A DNA stretch of 62,160 nucleotides, taken from positions 1 to 62,160 of the forward strand of contig NZ_JABTYH010000031.1 of assembly GCF_013314975.1 (NCBI RefSeq). Direction: 5' to 3'. The notes under the pieces were generated by a model. That model was not told where the DNA came from. It searched no databases and saw nothing but the letters and a program-made list of their open reading frames with translations. Made by a program: the position numbers and the translations under genes. This DNA is from Pseudarthrobacter oxydans. GTDB taxonomy: Bacteria > Actinomycetota > Actinomycetes > Actinomycetales > Micrococcaceae. Below are positions 8,238-16,490 of the stretch, piece by piece. The number at the start of each line of letters is the position of its first letter. The first letter of the stretch is position 1.

Positions 8238-9572
8238 ATGCCCACCCCTAAAGCCCTGCGGCCCTTTGCCCACCGCGAGTACAGGGTACTGATCGCAGCG
8301 CTGGCCATCTCAATCTTTGGTTCCGGCATGTGGGCCGTGGCCATGGTCTACCAGGTGATCCATCTGGGCGGCGGCCCGCTCGAACTGTCCCTGGTTGCCG
8401 CCGCGGGCAGCGTGGGCCTGGTGGCGTTCGTCCTGGCCGGCGGCATCGCCGCGGACCGGATCCCCCAGCGCCGGCTGATCATTGCCGTGGAGGGGGCCAA
8501 CCTCGCGGTGATAGCGGCCGTCAGCGGACTCGCCATGACGGGCCTGCTCCAGCTGTGGCACGTCGCAGCGGGTTCCTTTGTCCTCGGCGTCGGCGCGGCG
8601 TTCTTCTTTCCCGCTTACTCCGCAATCCTGCCGCGCATCCTTCCCGCCCAGGACCTGCTGGCAGCGAACGGAATGGAAGGGTCCATGCGTCCCGTCCTCC
8701 AGCAGGCAGCCGGGCCGGCCGTGGCGGGCATCGTGGTGGCTGCCCTCTCGCCGTCGCACGCGGTCACGGCGGTGGCGGTGTGCCACCTCCTGGCGTTCAT
8801 CGTCCTTAACTTCCTGGGCCAGCATGCACTGGCTGCTCCCGCCAACGGGGCCGTGGACGGTGCAGGCGGGCCGGCCGGCGCCGGTGCCGAGGACGCTGAG
8901 GGGCGCAGGCGGTCCTTCTTCCACGACCTGCGCGAGGGGGTCATCTACACGTTGGGCACCCCGTGGCTGTTGTGGACCCTGGTGTGGGCGTGCATCTCGG
9001 TCCTGTTCCTGATTGGCCCCATCGAGGTCCTTCTGCCGTTCGTGGTCCGCGACCAGCTGGCGGGCGATTCCCGCATGTTCGGCTTCCTGCTGGCCGTGAT
9101 GGGGGTCGGCGCCGCGCTGGGCTCGCTGTTGACCGCGTCCTTCCGGCTGCCGCGCCGCTACCTCACGGTGATGATGGTGTCCTGGGGTGCTGGCAGCCTG
9201 CCGCTGGCCGCCGTCGGCGTCATGGACAGCTTCTGGGCAATCGCCGCGGCGCTGTTCATCTTCGGTGCCACCGGCAGCGTGGGCATGGTCATCTGGGGCA
9301 CCCTGCTCCAGCGGCGGGTTCCCCCGCACCTCCTGGGCCGGGTTTCCAGCCTGGATTTCTTCGTCTCGCTGGCCCTGATGCCGGTGTCCATGGCGCTGGC
9401 CGGGCCGGCCGCAGAGGTGCTGCCCATCTGGCTGATCTTCCTGGTGGCCGGCGGCGTCTGCCCGGTGATGGCGGTCATCGCCATGGCTGTTGCACGGATG
9501 CCCGCCGACGAACTGGCCCACCCCCTGGACCAGGAACCTGCGCTGGAACGCACGACGGCGGCGGGAGACTAG
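8238..9572 (+). CDS. MFS transporter (EntS-like permease)
   Basis: A 444-residue major facilitator permease with about twelve hydrophobic segments. Between helices 2 and 3 is the family motif A region, here GGIAADRIPQRRLI, and the N-terminus (PFAHREYRVLIAALAISIFG) is typical of the MFS_3/EntS-like group that exports siderophores and drugs. A Gly/Ala-rich cytoplasmic loop lies in the middle (about residues 195-225). It is divergent from the 270-residue protein. Substrate unknown; export of desferrioxamine is conceivable because a des operon lies 20 kb away, but there is no positional evidence. Confidence 0.9.
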   Translation: MPTPKALRPFAHREYRVLIAALAISIFGSGMWAVAMVYQVIHLGGGPLELSLVAAAGSVGLVAFVLAGGIAADRIPQRRLIIAVEGANLAVIAAVSGLAMTGLLQLWHVAAGSFVLGVGAAFFFPAYSAILPRILPAQDLLAANGMEGSMRPVLQQAAGPAVAGIVVAALSPSHAVTAVAVCHLLAFIVLNFLGQHALAAPANGAVDGAGGPAGAGAEDAEGRRRSFFHDLREGVIYTLGTPWLLWTLVWACISVLFLIGPIEVLLPFVVRDQLAGDSRMFGFLLAVMGVGAALGSLLTASFRLPRRYLTVMMVSWGAGSLPLAAVGVMDSFWAIAAALFIFGATGSVGMVIWGTLLQRRVPPHLLGRVSSLDFFVSLALMPVSMALAGPAAEVLPIWLIFLVAGGVCPVMAVIAMAVARMPADELAHPLDQEPALERTTAAGD

Positions 9573-9593
9573 GCTCCCGCCGCCGCCCCGCAC

Positions 9594-11936
9594 TCAGCTG
9601 TTGGCGCGCACCACCGGGATGCTCGCCGTCGGATGTCCGCTGGGGAACACCGTGGGCTCCGGCTGCGGCACGGGATCCAGTGCCACCGTGGCGGGTTCCG
9701 CGCCCACCGTGAGCTGCCGGCCACGGACGTCCACCACCAGAGGCTCCCCTTCGGGGACGGTCAGCGTGATGGAGCCGGTCTCGAGTTCCACCAGCAGCAG
9801 GCGGCCCTGGATCTTGAGGTGGAAGGCCAGCCCGTCCCACTCCGCCGGGAGGCGCGGATCGAAGTACGGGACCGGACCTTGGTCCCGAAGCCCGGCAAAC
9901 CCGCAGACCAGCGAGCTCCACACCCCGCCGGTGGAGGCAATGTGCACGCCGTCGATGGTGTTGCCGTGGGTGTCGTCAAGGTCGATGAACACGGCGTTGG
10001 TGAAGTGTTCCAGCGCCTCGCGGGAGTACCCCACCTCGGCGGCCATGATGCCCTGGACGCAGGCGGACAGGGTGGAGTCGCCGGTTGTCAGGGGGTCGTA
10101 GAAGTCGAAGGCGCGCTGTTTCTCCTCCACCGTAAAGTCCTGCCACTGCAGGAACATCGCCAGGACGGTATCCGCCTGCTTGAGGACCTGGTGGCGGTAG
10201 ATCACCAGCGGGTGGAAGTGCAGCAGCAGGGGGTACTTGGACCGGGGCGTGGTCCAGTCCCACGGTTCGAGGTGCATGAAGTCGTTGTCCTGGGAATGCA
10301 CCTGCATCCGCTCATCGAACGGCAGCTGCATGCGGTTCGCAGCCGCCTCCCACAGCTGCCGCTCCTCGTCGCTGATGCCTGCATGTTCCAGGGCCGCGGC
10401 GGCACGCAGATTAAACCGCGCCATCACGTTGGTGTAGAGGTTGTCGTTGACCACGGCGGTGTACTCGTCGGGGCCGGTGACGCCGTGGATGTGGAAGAGC
10501 CCGTCCTTGCCGAAGAAGCCCAGGGAGATCCACATGCGCGCTGTTTCAATCAGCAGTTCGGCACCCATCCCGTCGCGGAACCCGGCGTCCTTCGTGGCCC
10601 ACACGTACCGGTTGGTGGCAAACGCGATCGCGGCCGCAATGTGGAACTGGGCCGTGCCGGCGGCGTAGTAGGCACTGGCCTCAAGACCGTTGATGGTGCG
10701 CCACGGGAACAGGGCGCCGTCCACGCTCAGTTCCTTGGCCCGGACCTTGGCTTCGGGAAGCATGCCGTGGCGGAACTCGAGGACCTTCCGGGCGCCGTCG
10801 GGGTTGGTGTAGGTGAGGTAGGGCAGGAGGTAGACCTCCTGGTCCCAGAAATAGTGGCCCTCATACCCCGAGCCCGTCACACCCTTCGCAGGAATTCCGG
10901 CGACGTCGGCGCGGGCCGTTGCCTGGGCGAGCTGGAACAGGTTCCACCGGATGGCCTGCTGCAGCACGGACTCGCTGGTCACCACGATGTCCGAGGTAGC
11001 CCAGTAGTCCCGGTAGTGCGCTTCGCTCTCGGCAAAGATGTCCCCCACCGGGCGCAGGCCCTCCTCGGCAACGGCCGCAGGGTCAACCGACGGGTCCTGG
11101 ATGGCCCGGCCAGCGGCGTAGCTGACGCTCTTTTCCAGGCGGAACGGCTCGCCGGGGCTGACCGCCAGGACGTAGCGGACGCTGCTGTCGTCCTGGTCCA
11201 CCAGGGTCTCGAACGGCTGATGGCCCGCGGAGGTCCAGTGGTCCACGGCCACGCCCACCCGCTGCTTCGATTCGGCAGCTTCCCAGGCCAGCCGGAGCGA
11301 CCCGTCACCGCCGTCAAGGCGCAGGGGCAGCAGGACCCGTCCGGCGTGCCGGCCCGCACGGCGGGGATCGTGGACCGAGTGGTCCTCCACAGGCTGGTCC
11401 TGCCGGTTGATCAGGGAGGAGGTCACGTCCACCGAAACCTCGCGGTCAGTGTCCACCTCCAGCGAGATGCCAAGGCTTCCCCTGGACGCGAATCCGACGG
11501 CTCGCCGTTCGGTGGTGGTGACGACGGCGCCGGAACGGCACTGCCAGGTGACCCGGCATTCGTAGACGCCGGTGGAAAAGTCAACGGAGCGCCGGTAGTC
11601 CAGCACCTCGGACTCGGCAAGGCTGAGGGACTCCCCGTCCAGGACGACGCTGAAGTTGTTGGCGTCCGGGATGTAGAGGATGCGCTGGCCGGTGCGGGCG
11701 AAGCCGAAGGCGTTTTCGGCGTGCTTGATGTCCCAAATCTCGTGCAGCCCGTTGATGAAGCTGCCGGGAAGGTCGGAGTCGGCTGCCGCCCAGTGGGCGC
11801 CCCGTATTCCCAGGTGCCCGTTTCCCAGGGCAAAGAGGGTTTCCAGGGTCCCCTCATTGCCCTGTTCGTGGCGGGTTTCCACGAGCTGCCAGGGGTTGTT
11901 GGGGAATCTTTCGCGGTCCGCGGAGATCAGGGCCAT
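9594..11936 (-). CDS. glycoside hydrolase family 65 disaccharide phosphorylase
   Basis: A 780-residue GH65 protein. Members phosphorolyse maltose, trehalose, kojibiose or nigerose to beta-glucose-1-phosphate and glucose. Seen: an N-terminal beta-domain (about 1-270), the (alpha/alpha)6 barrel with GYEGHYFWDQEVYLLPYL, the catalytic acid in HGVTGPDEYTAV (Glu491, equivalent to Glu487 of characterised maltose phosphorylase), and the phosphate-binding STGG segment (HIASTGGVWSS). The ATG at 11936 has GAAGGACCCAACACC upstream. A beta-phosphoglucomutase-type HAD gene lies 131 bases upstream on the same strand, the classic pairing. Which disaccharide is used cannot be decided here. Confidence 0.92.
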   Translation of the reverse strand: MALISADRERFPNNPWQLVETRHEQGNEGTLETLFALGNGHLGIRGAHWAAADSDLPGSFINGLHEIWDIKHAENAFGFARTGQRILYIPDANNFSVVLDGESLSLAESEVLDYRRSVDFSTGVYECRVTWQCRSGAVVTTTERRAVGFASRGSLGISLEVDTDREVSVDVTSSLINRQDQPVEDHSVHDPRRAGRHAGRVLLPLRLDGGDGSLRLAWEAAESKQRVGVAVDHWTSAGHQPFETLVDQDDSSVRYVLAVSPGEPFRLEKSVSYAAGRAIQDPSVDPAAVAEEGLRPVGDIFAESEAHYRDYWATSDIVVTSESVLQQAIRWNLFQLAQATARADVAGIPAKGVTGSGYEGHYFWDQEVYLLPYLTYTNPDGARKVLEFRHGMLPEAKVRAKELSVDGALFPWRTINGLEASAYYAAGTAQFHIAAAIAFATNRYVWATKDAGFRDGMGAELLIETARMWISLGFFGKDGLFHIHGVTGPDEYTAVVNDNLYTNVMARFNLRAAAALEHAGISDEERQLWEAAANRMQLPFDERMQVHSQDNDFMHLEPWDWTTPRSKYPLLLHFHPLVIYRHQVLKQADTVLAMFLQWQDFTVEEKQRAFDFYDPLTTGDSTLSACVQGIMAAEVGYSREALEHFTNAVFIDLDDTHGNTIDGVHIASTGGVWSSLVCGFAGLRDQGPVPYFDPRLPAEWDGLAFHLKIQGRLLLVELETGSITLTVPEGEPLVVDVRGRQLTVGAEPATVALDPVPQPEPTVFPSGHPTASIPVVRANS

Positions 11937-12067
11937 GGTGTTGGGTCCTTCGAAGTGTGGCCGGGCAGCTGGTTTGCTGCCGGCCTGGGGATGATTTTTG
12001 GGGGGATGACGGGTACTGAAACAGGCTGCCGGGGCAGCGTGGCTGCCTCGGGGAAGGCTGCGGTTCC

Positions 12068-12820
12068 TTAGGGAAGCAGTTCCTTGAGGTCGTTGACCAC
12101 AAGGGTGGCGCCGGCGTCGAGCAGGGTCTGCCGGCCGGCGCCCCGGTCCACGCCGATGACGGAGTGGAAGGATCCGGCCTCCCCGGCCTGGACACCGGAG
12201 ACGGCGTCCTCCACCACCACGCATTCCTCACTGGGGAGATCCAGCAGGCGTGCGGCGTACTCGTAGGTGGCGGGGTTCGGCTTGCCGGGCAGGCCTTCGC
12301 TGGCAGCTACCACGCCGTCCACCACCACAGGGAAGCGGTCCGCGAGCCCGGCCGCCGCCAGGACTGCGGGTGCGTTGCGGGAGGAAGAGACGACGGCGAC
12401 CTTCAGTCCGCGCTGCAGCACGGCGTCGAGGAAGCGTACGGACCCTTCGAAGGGCTCGACGCCGGTGCTGACGATGTCGTTGAAAATCCGGTTCTTCCGG
12501 TTACCCAGGCCCTGCACGGTGGTGTTGGCGGGGTCGTCGTCAGTGGGCCCCTCGGGGAGCACAATCCCACGCGAGGCCAGGAAGTCGCGTACGCCGTCGA
12601 ACCGCGGTTTGCCGTCGATGTGGTCGAAGTAGTCACTTTCGCTGTAACCGGCCACCTGGGGCTGCGACGCGAGGAAGCCCTCGAATAGTTCCTGCCAGGC
12701 GCGCTCATGGACGGTTGCCGTGGGGGTCAGCACCCCGTCCAGGTCGAAGAGGATTGCCGATGCGCCGGCCCAGGCGGAGAGGCCGCCGGCTGCATGGCCT
12801 GTTGCCGAGGTGTCACTCAT
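12068..12820 (-). CDS. beta-phosphoglucomutase family HAD hydrolase
   Basis: A 250-residue HAD-superfamily protein of the beta-phosphoglucomutase group: LFDLDGVLTPTA with Asp26 (nucleophile) and Asp28 (acid/base), a helical cap, VVSSSRNAPAVLAAAGL (motif II), GKPNPATYEYAA (motif III Lys) and VVVEDAVSGVQAG (motif IV). Characterised members convert beta-glucose-1-phosphate to glucose-6-phosphate, exactly what a GH65 phosphorylase releases. It is upstream of the GH65 gene on the same strand and presumably its partner. It could also be a phosphatase of the same subfamily. Its own ribosome binding site (AAAGGA) is 13 bases away, rather far. Confidence 0.9.
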   Translation of the reverse strand: MSDTSATGHAAGGLSAWAGASAILFDLDGVLTPTATVHERAWQELFEGFLASQPQVAGYSESDYFDHIDGKPRFDGVRDFLASRGIVLPEGPTDDDPANTTVQGLGNRKNRIFNDIVSTGVEPFEGSVRFLDAVLQRGLKVAVVSSSRNAPAVLAAAGLADRFPVVVDGVVAASEGLPGKPNPATYEYAARLLDLPSEECVVVEDAVSGVQAGEAGSFHSVIGVDRGAGRQTLLDAGATLVVNDLKELLP

Positions 12821-13080
12821 GGGTGGTGGGGTGTCCTTTCCGGACGGCGGGCAGCCTTATCGAGGGGTGCCGTGAAGTTTGGAGGCGACGATGCCCGGAT
12901 GACCTGGAAGTGCGGCAGGTGCCCGCCCGCGGGGTAACGCGGTGGCTTTGACCCTGCCGATCGATGCAGCTCTACCATCATGGGCATGCCGGCGCCCCCA
13001 GACAAGCCGGCGGATCGGCCTGCCGTGCAGGCCAGGTAAAGAACATCAGGCCGTGGCCAGCTGCAGTACATCGTCCGCAC
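12817..13080 (-). CDS. doubtful 87-codon frame coupled to the HAD gene
   Basis: A GTG at 13080 follows AAGGAG by nine bases and opens an 87-codon frame that ends in an ATGA overlap with the HAD gene start. Translation would place ribosomes at the HAD start, whose own binding site is weak. The protein itself (Cys-, Pro- and Arg-containing) looks like no family and third-position GC is lower than in real neighbours. It may be a leader frame with no functional product, or chance. Confidence 0.25.
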   Translation of the reverse strand: MRTMYCSWPRPDVLYLACTAGRSAGLSGGAGMPMMVELHRSAGSKPPRYPAGGHLPHFQVIRASSPPNFTAPLDKAARRPERTPHHP

Positions 13081-13135
13081 CGCGCTGATCTCCTTGTTCG
13101 CCCAGTTCAGTGCCGCTATAACGGCCGAAGAAGAG

Positions 13136-13149
13136 TGTAAGCGCTTACA
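13136..13149. promoter_or_regulatory. LacI-family operator TGTAAGCGCTTACA
   Basis: A perfect 14-base palindrome with the central CG step typical of LacI/GalR-family operators. It lies about 316 bases upstream of the HAD/GH65 pair on the minus strand and just beyond the end of the esterase gene. A sugar-responsive repressor is expected, but no LacI gene is adjacent; the nearest is at 43115-44131. Confidence 0.6.
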
Positions 13150-13215
13150 AATTTAGCTGGCAACTGTTTTTTCTTGCCCCGCCGACGTGACGCACTTCTC
13201 AGCGTCCCCACAGCG

Positions 13216-13860
13216 TCACCGCCGGTTACTGGTGGACCCCTCCGGTCGCAGCACGTAGTGGCGCAGGAAGGAGCTTACGTCCACCATTTCCGTCTTGGAC
13301 ATGGCGTGGCCCATCCCCGGGTATGTCCTGGCGGTGAGCAGCGTGTTCTCCTGGAGCCATTCCCCGGTATAGGCGATGGCGTCCTCATTGATGACCAGGT
13401 CCGCCTTGTCCCGCCCCCAGAAAAAGGGCGGCCGGGTATCGAAGGATTCAGTGAGGGACAGCAGCTCGTTCTGCAGCACGAAGCCGGACAGCCCCACCAC
13501 CGCCTCGTAGTCCTTGGGGTGCAGGCGCAGCAGGGTGCTGGCCATCGCCATGCCCTGGGAATACCCGAGCAGGCTCACGCTGCTGTGCTGGCCCTTGACG
13601 CTGTTGATCCAGGCCTGGACGGCGGCGGCAGCCTTGATGACGTCGGCGAAGTCGTTGGCCAGGAAGTAGTCCAGCAGGAACCAGCCGTAGTGGTCTCCGA
13701 TATCCATGGGGGCCCGCAGCGCCGCGCAGGTGAATTCCGCCGGCAGGTATTCAAACAGGCGCACCATGCGGGACTCGTCCGTACCGTAGCCATGCATCAT
13801 GACCAGCAGCGGGGTATCCGCCCGCTGGTCTTCCGGTTTGGACCAAACAACTGTTTCCAT
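13216..13860 (-). CDS. alpha/beta-hydrolase (carboxylesterase/phospholipase family)
   Basis: A 214-residue serine hydrolase of the YpfH/carboxylesterase type. Seen: LVMMHGYGTDES (oxyanion-hole HGYG, residues 23-26), LLGYSQGMAMA with nucleophile Ser101, DLVIN with Asp154 and GMGHAMS with His185, so the triad is complete. There is no signal peptide, so it is cytoplasmic. Substrate unknown; family members hydrolyse short acyl esters and lysophospholipids. It is upstream of the GH65/HAD pair on the same strand, but a LacI-type operator separates them. Confidence 0.85.
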   Translation of the reverse strand: METVVWSKPEDQRADTPLLVMMHGYGTDESRMVRLFEYLPAEFTCAALRAPMDIGDHYGWFLLDYFLANDFADVIKAAAAVQAWINSVKGQHSSVSLLGYSQGMAMASTLLRLHPKDYEAVVGLSGFVLQNELLSLTESFDTRPPFFWGRDKADLVINEDAIAYTGEWLQENTLLTARTYPGMGHAMSKTEMVDVSSFLRHYVLRPEGSTSNRR

Positions 13861-14129
13861 CGGATCAGCCTAGCGAGGCAGGCGGCGAAGGAGCCCGACG
13901 CCGTGCCGGACCAGCGGCGGCCCCGTCCCCCGGCCTTGCCACGTGCGGGGAGCCGAGGCAGCTGCCGTCCCACCATTCACAGGGGCCACAGCACAACAAA
14001 TGGGTTACACACCGCCCGGAAGCATTGAACACCACTACCCGGCGCTGTAGCGTGACGCTTAACGGTCAGCATGCTTAGCAACCGTCAGCGGGTGATGACC
14101 ACGCCCGGCCCCCACCTAAGGAGCACGTC

Positions 14130-14387
14130 ATGAGAATCGGATCCTCCATTTTCCTTATCGCCCTCGGCGCCATCCTCGCCTGGGCAGTCGCTCCAGGCCT
14201 TATTCCCTTCGTGGACCAGGTCCTCATCGGCTACATCCTCATCGCAGTGGGCGTTATTGGGCTCATTGCCTCCCTGATCCTCGCCTCGCCCGGCCGCAGC
14301 CGCCGCGTCAGCGAGACCCGCTCGGTAGTGGATCCCAACACCGGCGAACGCATCACCCGGAACGAAAGCCGCGACGGCGGGCTGTAG
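14130..14387 (+). CDS. DUF6458 family small membrane protein
   Basis: An 85-residue protein with two transmembrane helices (MRIGSSIFLIALGAILAWAV and VLIGYILIAVGVIGLIASLI) and a short basic tail with DPNTGERITRNES. This is the DUF6458 pattern, of unknown function, widespread in actinobacteria. AAGGAGCACGTC precedes the ATG. It is monocistronic and closed by a strong terminator at 14440-14474. Confidence 0.85.
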   Translation: MRIGSSIFLIALGAILAWAVAPGLIPFVDQVLIGYILIAVGVIGLIASLILASPGRSRRVSETRSVVDPNTGERITRNESRDGGL

Positions 14388-14439
14388 CCCCAGGGAAAGT
14401 CCCGGCTGGCTGCCTGGCTGGACATCGAGTGAACCCGAC

Positions 14440-14474
14440 AAGCCGGGCCGGACCATTGCGGTCCGGCCCGGCTT
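14440..14474 (+). terminator. intrinsic terminator after the DUF6458 gene
   Basis: A 14-base perfect stem (AAGCCGGGCCGGAC pairing with GTCCGGCCCGGCTT) around a seven-base loop, followed by TTCG. It separates the DUF6458 gene from the fructose operon. Confidence 0.85.
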
Positions 14475-14541
14475 TCGCGTCCCCCGGCGAGGGAGTTGCA
14501 GGGAGGAGCAGCGCGCGCATTTTGTTTCGTGTGGGTTTCCA

Positions 14542-14571
14542 TTGACAAACCAACATAAGCAAAGATAAAGT
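14542..14571 (+). promoter_or_regulatory. promoter of the fructose PTS operon
   Basis: A perfect TTGACA (14542-14547) is followed 18 bases later by TAAAGT (14566-14571), in a locally AT-rich stretch 107 bases before the GTG start of the DeoR-type regulator. The AT-rich composition stands out from its surroundings. Confidence 0.6.
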
Positions 14572-14588
14572 CAAGTAACTCAACATCA

Positions 14589-14604
14589 TGTGATGCCAGT
14601 CACG
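14589..14604. promoter_or_regulatory. Crp/GlxR-like site TGTGA-N6-TCACG
   Basis: TGTGATGCCAGTCACG differs at one position from the symmetric consensus. It lies 18 bases after the predicted -10 element, a position suited to repression. In Corynebacterium GlxR is known to control fructose PTS genes, which fits, but the site is imperfect. Confidence 0.4.
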
Positions 14605-14677
14605 CAGACGTGCATACCCCAGGATGTGGGCACAGCAGGATCCACCGCACCAACTGAACTTACGCAACGGAGGGTAC

Positions 14678-15484
14678 GTGTTCGCCGAGGAGCGCCAGCA
14701 AAAGATTGCCGAGCTTGTTGCCGGCAGCGGCCGGGTCAGCGTGACCCTCCTGGCCGAGCGCTTCCGCATCACCACCGAAACCGTCCGCCGCGACCTTGCC
14801 ACCCTCGAAAGCGCCGGCACCGTCCGCCGGGTCCACGGCGGTGCCGTGGCAGCAGACCGCTTCAGCACCACCGAGGAAAGCGTCAACGAGCGCGCCATCC
14901 AGCGGCCGGACCAGAAGATCCGCATCGCCGAGGCCGCCCTGGCCCTGATACCGCGGAACGCTGCGGGAAGCGTCCTGATCGACGGCGGAACCACCACCGA
15001 AGTCCTGGCGGACATGCTCGCCCGCCGCGCCGCCGTCGAACCTTCCGACGCAACTGAACCGCGGGCGGAACTGGTGGCCATCACCCATGCCGTTCCGATC
15101 GCCGGCAAACTGTCCAGCGTCCCCGGGATCGCCCTGGACGTCCTGGGCGGCCGGGTGCGCGGCATCACCCAGGTTGCCGTGGGGCAGTCAACCGTGGAAG
15201 CCGCCGGCAGGCTCCGTCCGGACATCGCCTTTATCGGCACCAACGGAATCCACGCAAGCTTTGGCCTGAGCACTCCCGATCCTGAAGAGGCCGCCGTCAA
15301 GGCAGCCTTCGTCCGTTCGGCCCGCCGCATCGTGGTGCTGGCCGATTCCTCCAAGCTGGACACGGAAACCCTGGTCCAGTTCGCCTCCCTGAAAGATCTG
15401 GATACCTTGATTACAGACAGCGAACCAGGCCCGGAACTCGCAGCCGCCCTGGAAGAAGCCGGCGTTGACGTGGTGATCGCATGA
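14678..15484 (+). CDS. fruR: DeoR/GlpR-family regulator of the fructose operon
   Basis: A 268-residue DeoR-family repressor: an N-terminal winged helix-turn-helix (EERQQKIAELVAGSGRVSVT, then TTETVRRDLATLESAG at about residues 30-50) and a C-terminal sugar-phosphate sensor domain with the family's IDGGTTTEVLADML and IAFIGTNGIHASFGLSTPDP signatures. I chose the GTG at 14678, preceded by ACGGAGGGTAC; a start at 14624 has no binding site. It overlaps fruK by four bases (ATGA). The known ligand of such regulators is fructose-1-phosphate. Confidence 0.9.
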   Translation: MFAEERQQKIAELVAGSGRVSVTLLAERFRITTETVRRDLATLESAGTVRRVHGGAVAADRFSTTEESVNERAIQRPDQKIRIAEAALALIPRNAAGSVLIDGGTTTEVLADMLARRAAVEPSDATEPRAELVAITHAVPIAGKLSSVPGIALDVLGGRVRGITQVAVGQSTVEAAGRLRPDIAFIGTNGIHASFGLSTPDPEEAAVKAAFVRSARRIVVLADSSKLDTETLVQFASLKDLDTLITDSEPGPELAAALEEAGVDVVIA

Positions 15485-16488
15485 TTGTCACCTTCACCGC
15501 CAACCCAAGCCTGGACCGCACGGTTGCGCTTCCCGGCCCCCTGGAACGGGGCGAAGTGCAGCGTGCCGTCTCCGTCCGCCAGGAATCGGGAGGCAAGGGC
15601 GTCAATGTCTCCCGGGCACTGGTTGCCTCCGGCCTCGAATCCGTGGCGGTTCTTCCCGGTGCGGACAGTGATCCTGTCCTGGCCGGACTCCGCGAAACCG
15701 GCGTGCCGTTCGTATCGCTTCCCATCGATGAGCCGCTGCGCACCAACGTGGCCCTCACCGAACCCGGGGGCGTGACCACCAAGATCAATGAACCCGGGCC
15801 TGCCCTGGATGCGGACCAGCAGGAAGCCCTCATCAAGCTGCTGCTGGAAAGCTCGCGCGGCGCCAGCTGGGTTGTCCTGGCCGGTTCGCTCCCGCCGGGG
15901 TTCCCGGCTGACTTCTACGCCACGGTGGCCCGCCGGATCCGCGCAGCCGGAAACGGCAGCGCCCCGTATATTGCCGTGGACTCCTCCGGCGCCCCGCTGG
16001 CCGCGGCAATGTCCGGAGACGGTGCCGGCGCTGACGGTACCGCCACTGGTTCCGGGAAACCGGACCTCCTCAAACCCAACGCCGAAGAACTGGCGGAACT
16101 GGCTGCTGCAGCCGGCTTCGCCTCGGCCACCGCTGACGAACTGGAAGCGGATCCGGTGGCTGCCGCGGCAGCCGCTGCCGCCGTCGTGCGTTCCGGTGTG
16201 GGTGCTGTGCTGGCAACTCTCGGTTCCAAGGGAGCTGTCCTGGTAACGGCCGACGGCGCGTGGCTGGCCACGCATCCGCCGGTCGCCGCGGTCAGCACGG
16301 TAGGCGCGGGCGATTCCGCGCTTGCCGGCTACCTGCTCGCCCACGGCCGGGGCGCCGCCCCGGCCGACTGCCTTCGCCAGGCTGTGGCCCACGGTGCCGC
16401 AGCCGCCTCCCTGCCCGGTTCCACGGTTCCGGCAGTACACCAAACCACCCCGGACGCCGTAACCATCACGGCCCTTCGAAAGGATTGA
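15481..16488 (+). CDS. fruK: 1-phosphofructokinase
   Basis: A 335-residue PfkB/ribokinase-family kinase that converts fructose-1-phosphate to fructose-1,6-bisphosphate with ATP. Signatures seen: VTFTANPSLDRTVALPG at the N-terminus, the GGKGVNVSRAL sugar-binding motif near residue 38 and the STVGAGDSALAGYLLA ATP/anion-hole motif near residue 275 with the catalytic Asp. It sits between fruR and the fructose EIIABC gene, the textbook fruRKA order. An Ala-rich insertion lies near residues 210-240 (AAAAAAAVVRSGV). Confidence 0.95.
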   Translation: MIVTFTANPSLDRTVALPGPLERGEVQRAVSVRQESGGKGVNVSRALVASGLESVAVLPGADSDPVLAGLRETGVPFVSLPIDEPLRTNVALTEPGGVTTKINEPGPALDADQQEALIKLLLESSRGASWVVLAGSLPPGFPADFYATVARRIRAAGNGSAPYIAVDSSGAPLAAAMSGDGAGADGTATGSGKPDLLKPNAEELAELAAAAGFASATADELEADPVAAAAAAAAVVRSGVGAVLATLGSKGAVLVTADGAWLATHPPVAAVSTVGAGDSALAGYLLAHGRGAAPADCLRQAVAHGAAAASLPGSTVPAVHQTTPDAVTITALRKD

Positions 16489-16490
16489 CA

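Noticed and set aside
8238..9572. MFS transporter as the desferrioxamine exporter.
   Set aside because: EntS-like pattern, but 19 kb from the des operon with no iron box near; position gives no support.
9633..12071. An 812-codon plus-strand frame opposite the GH65 gene.
   Set aside because: It is the antisense shadow of the GH65 and HAD genes: low-complexity Val/Gly/His-rich sequence with no domain.
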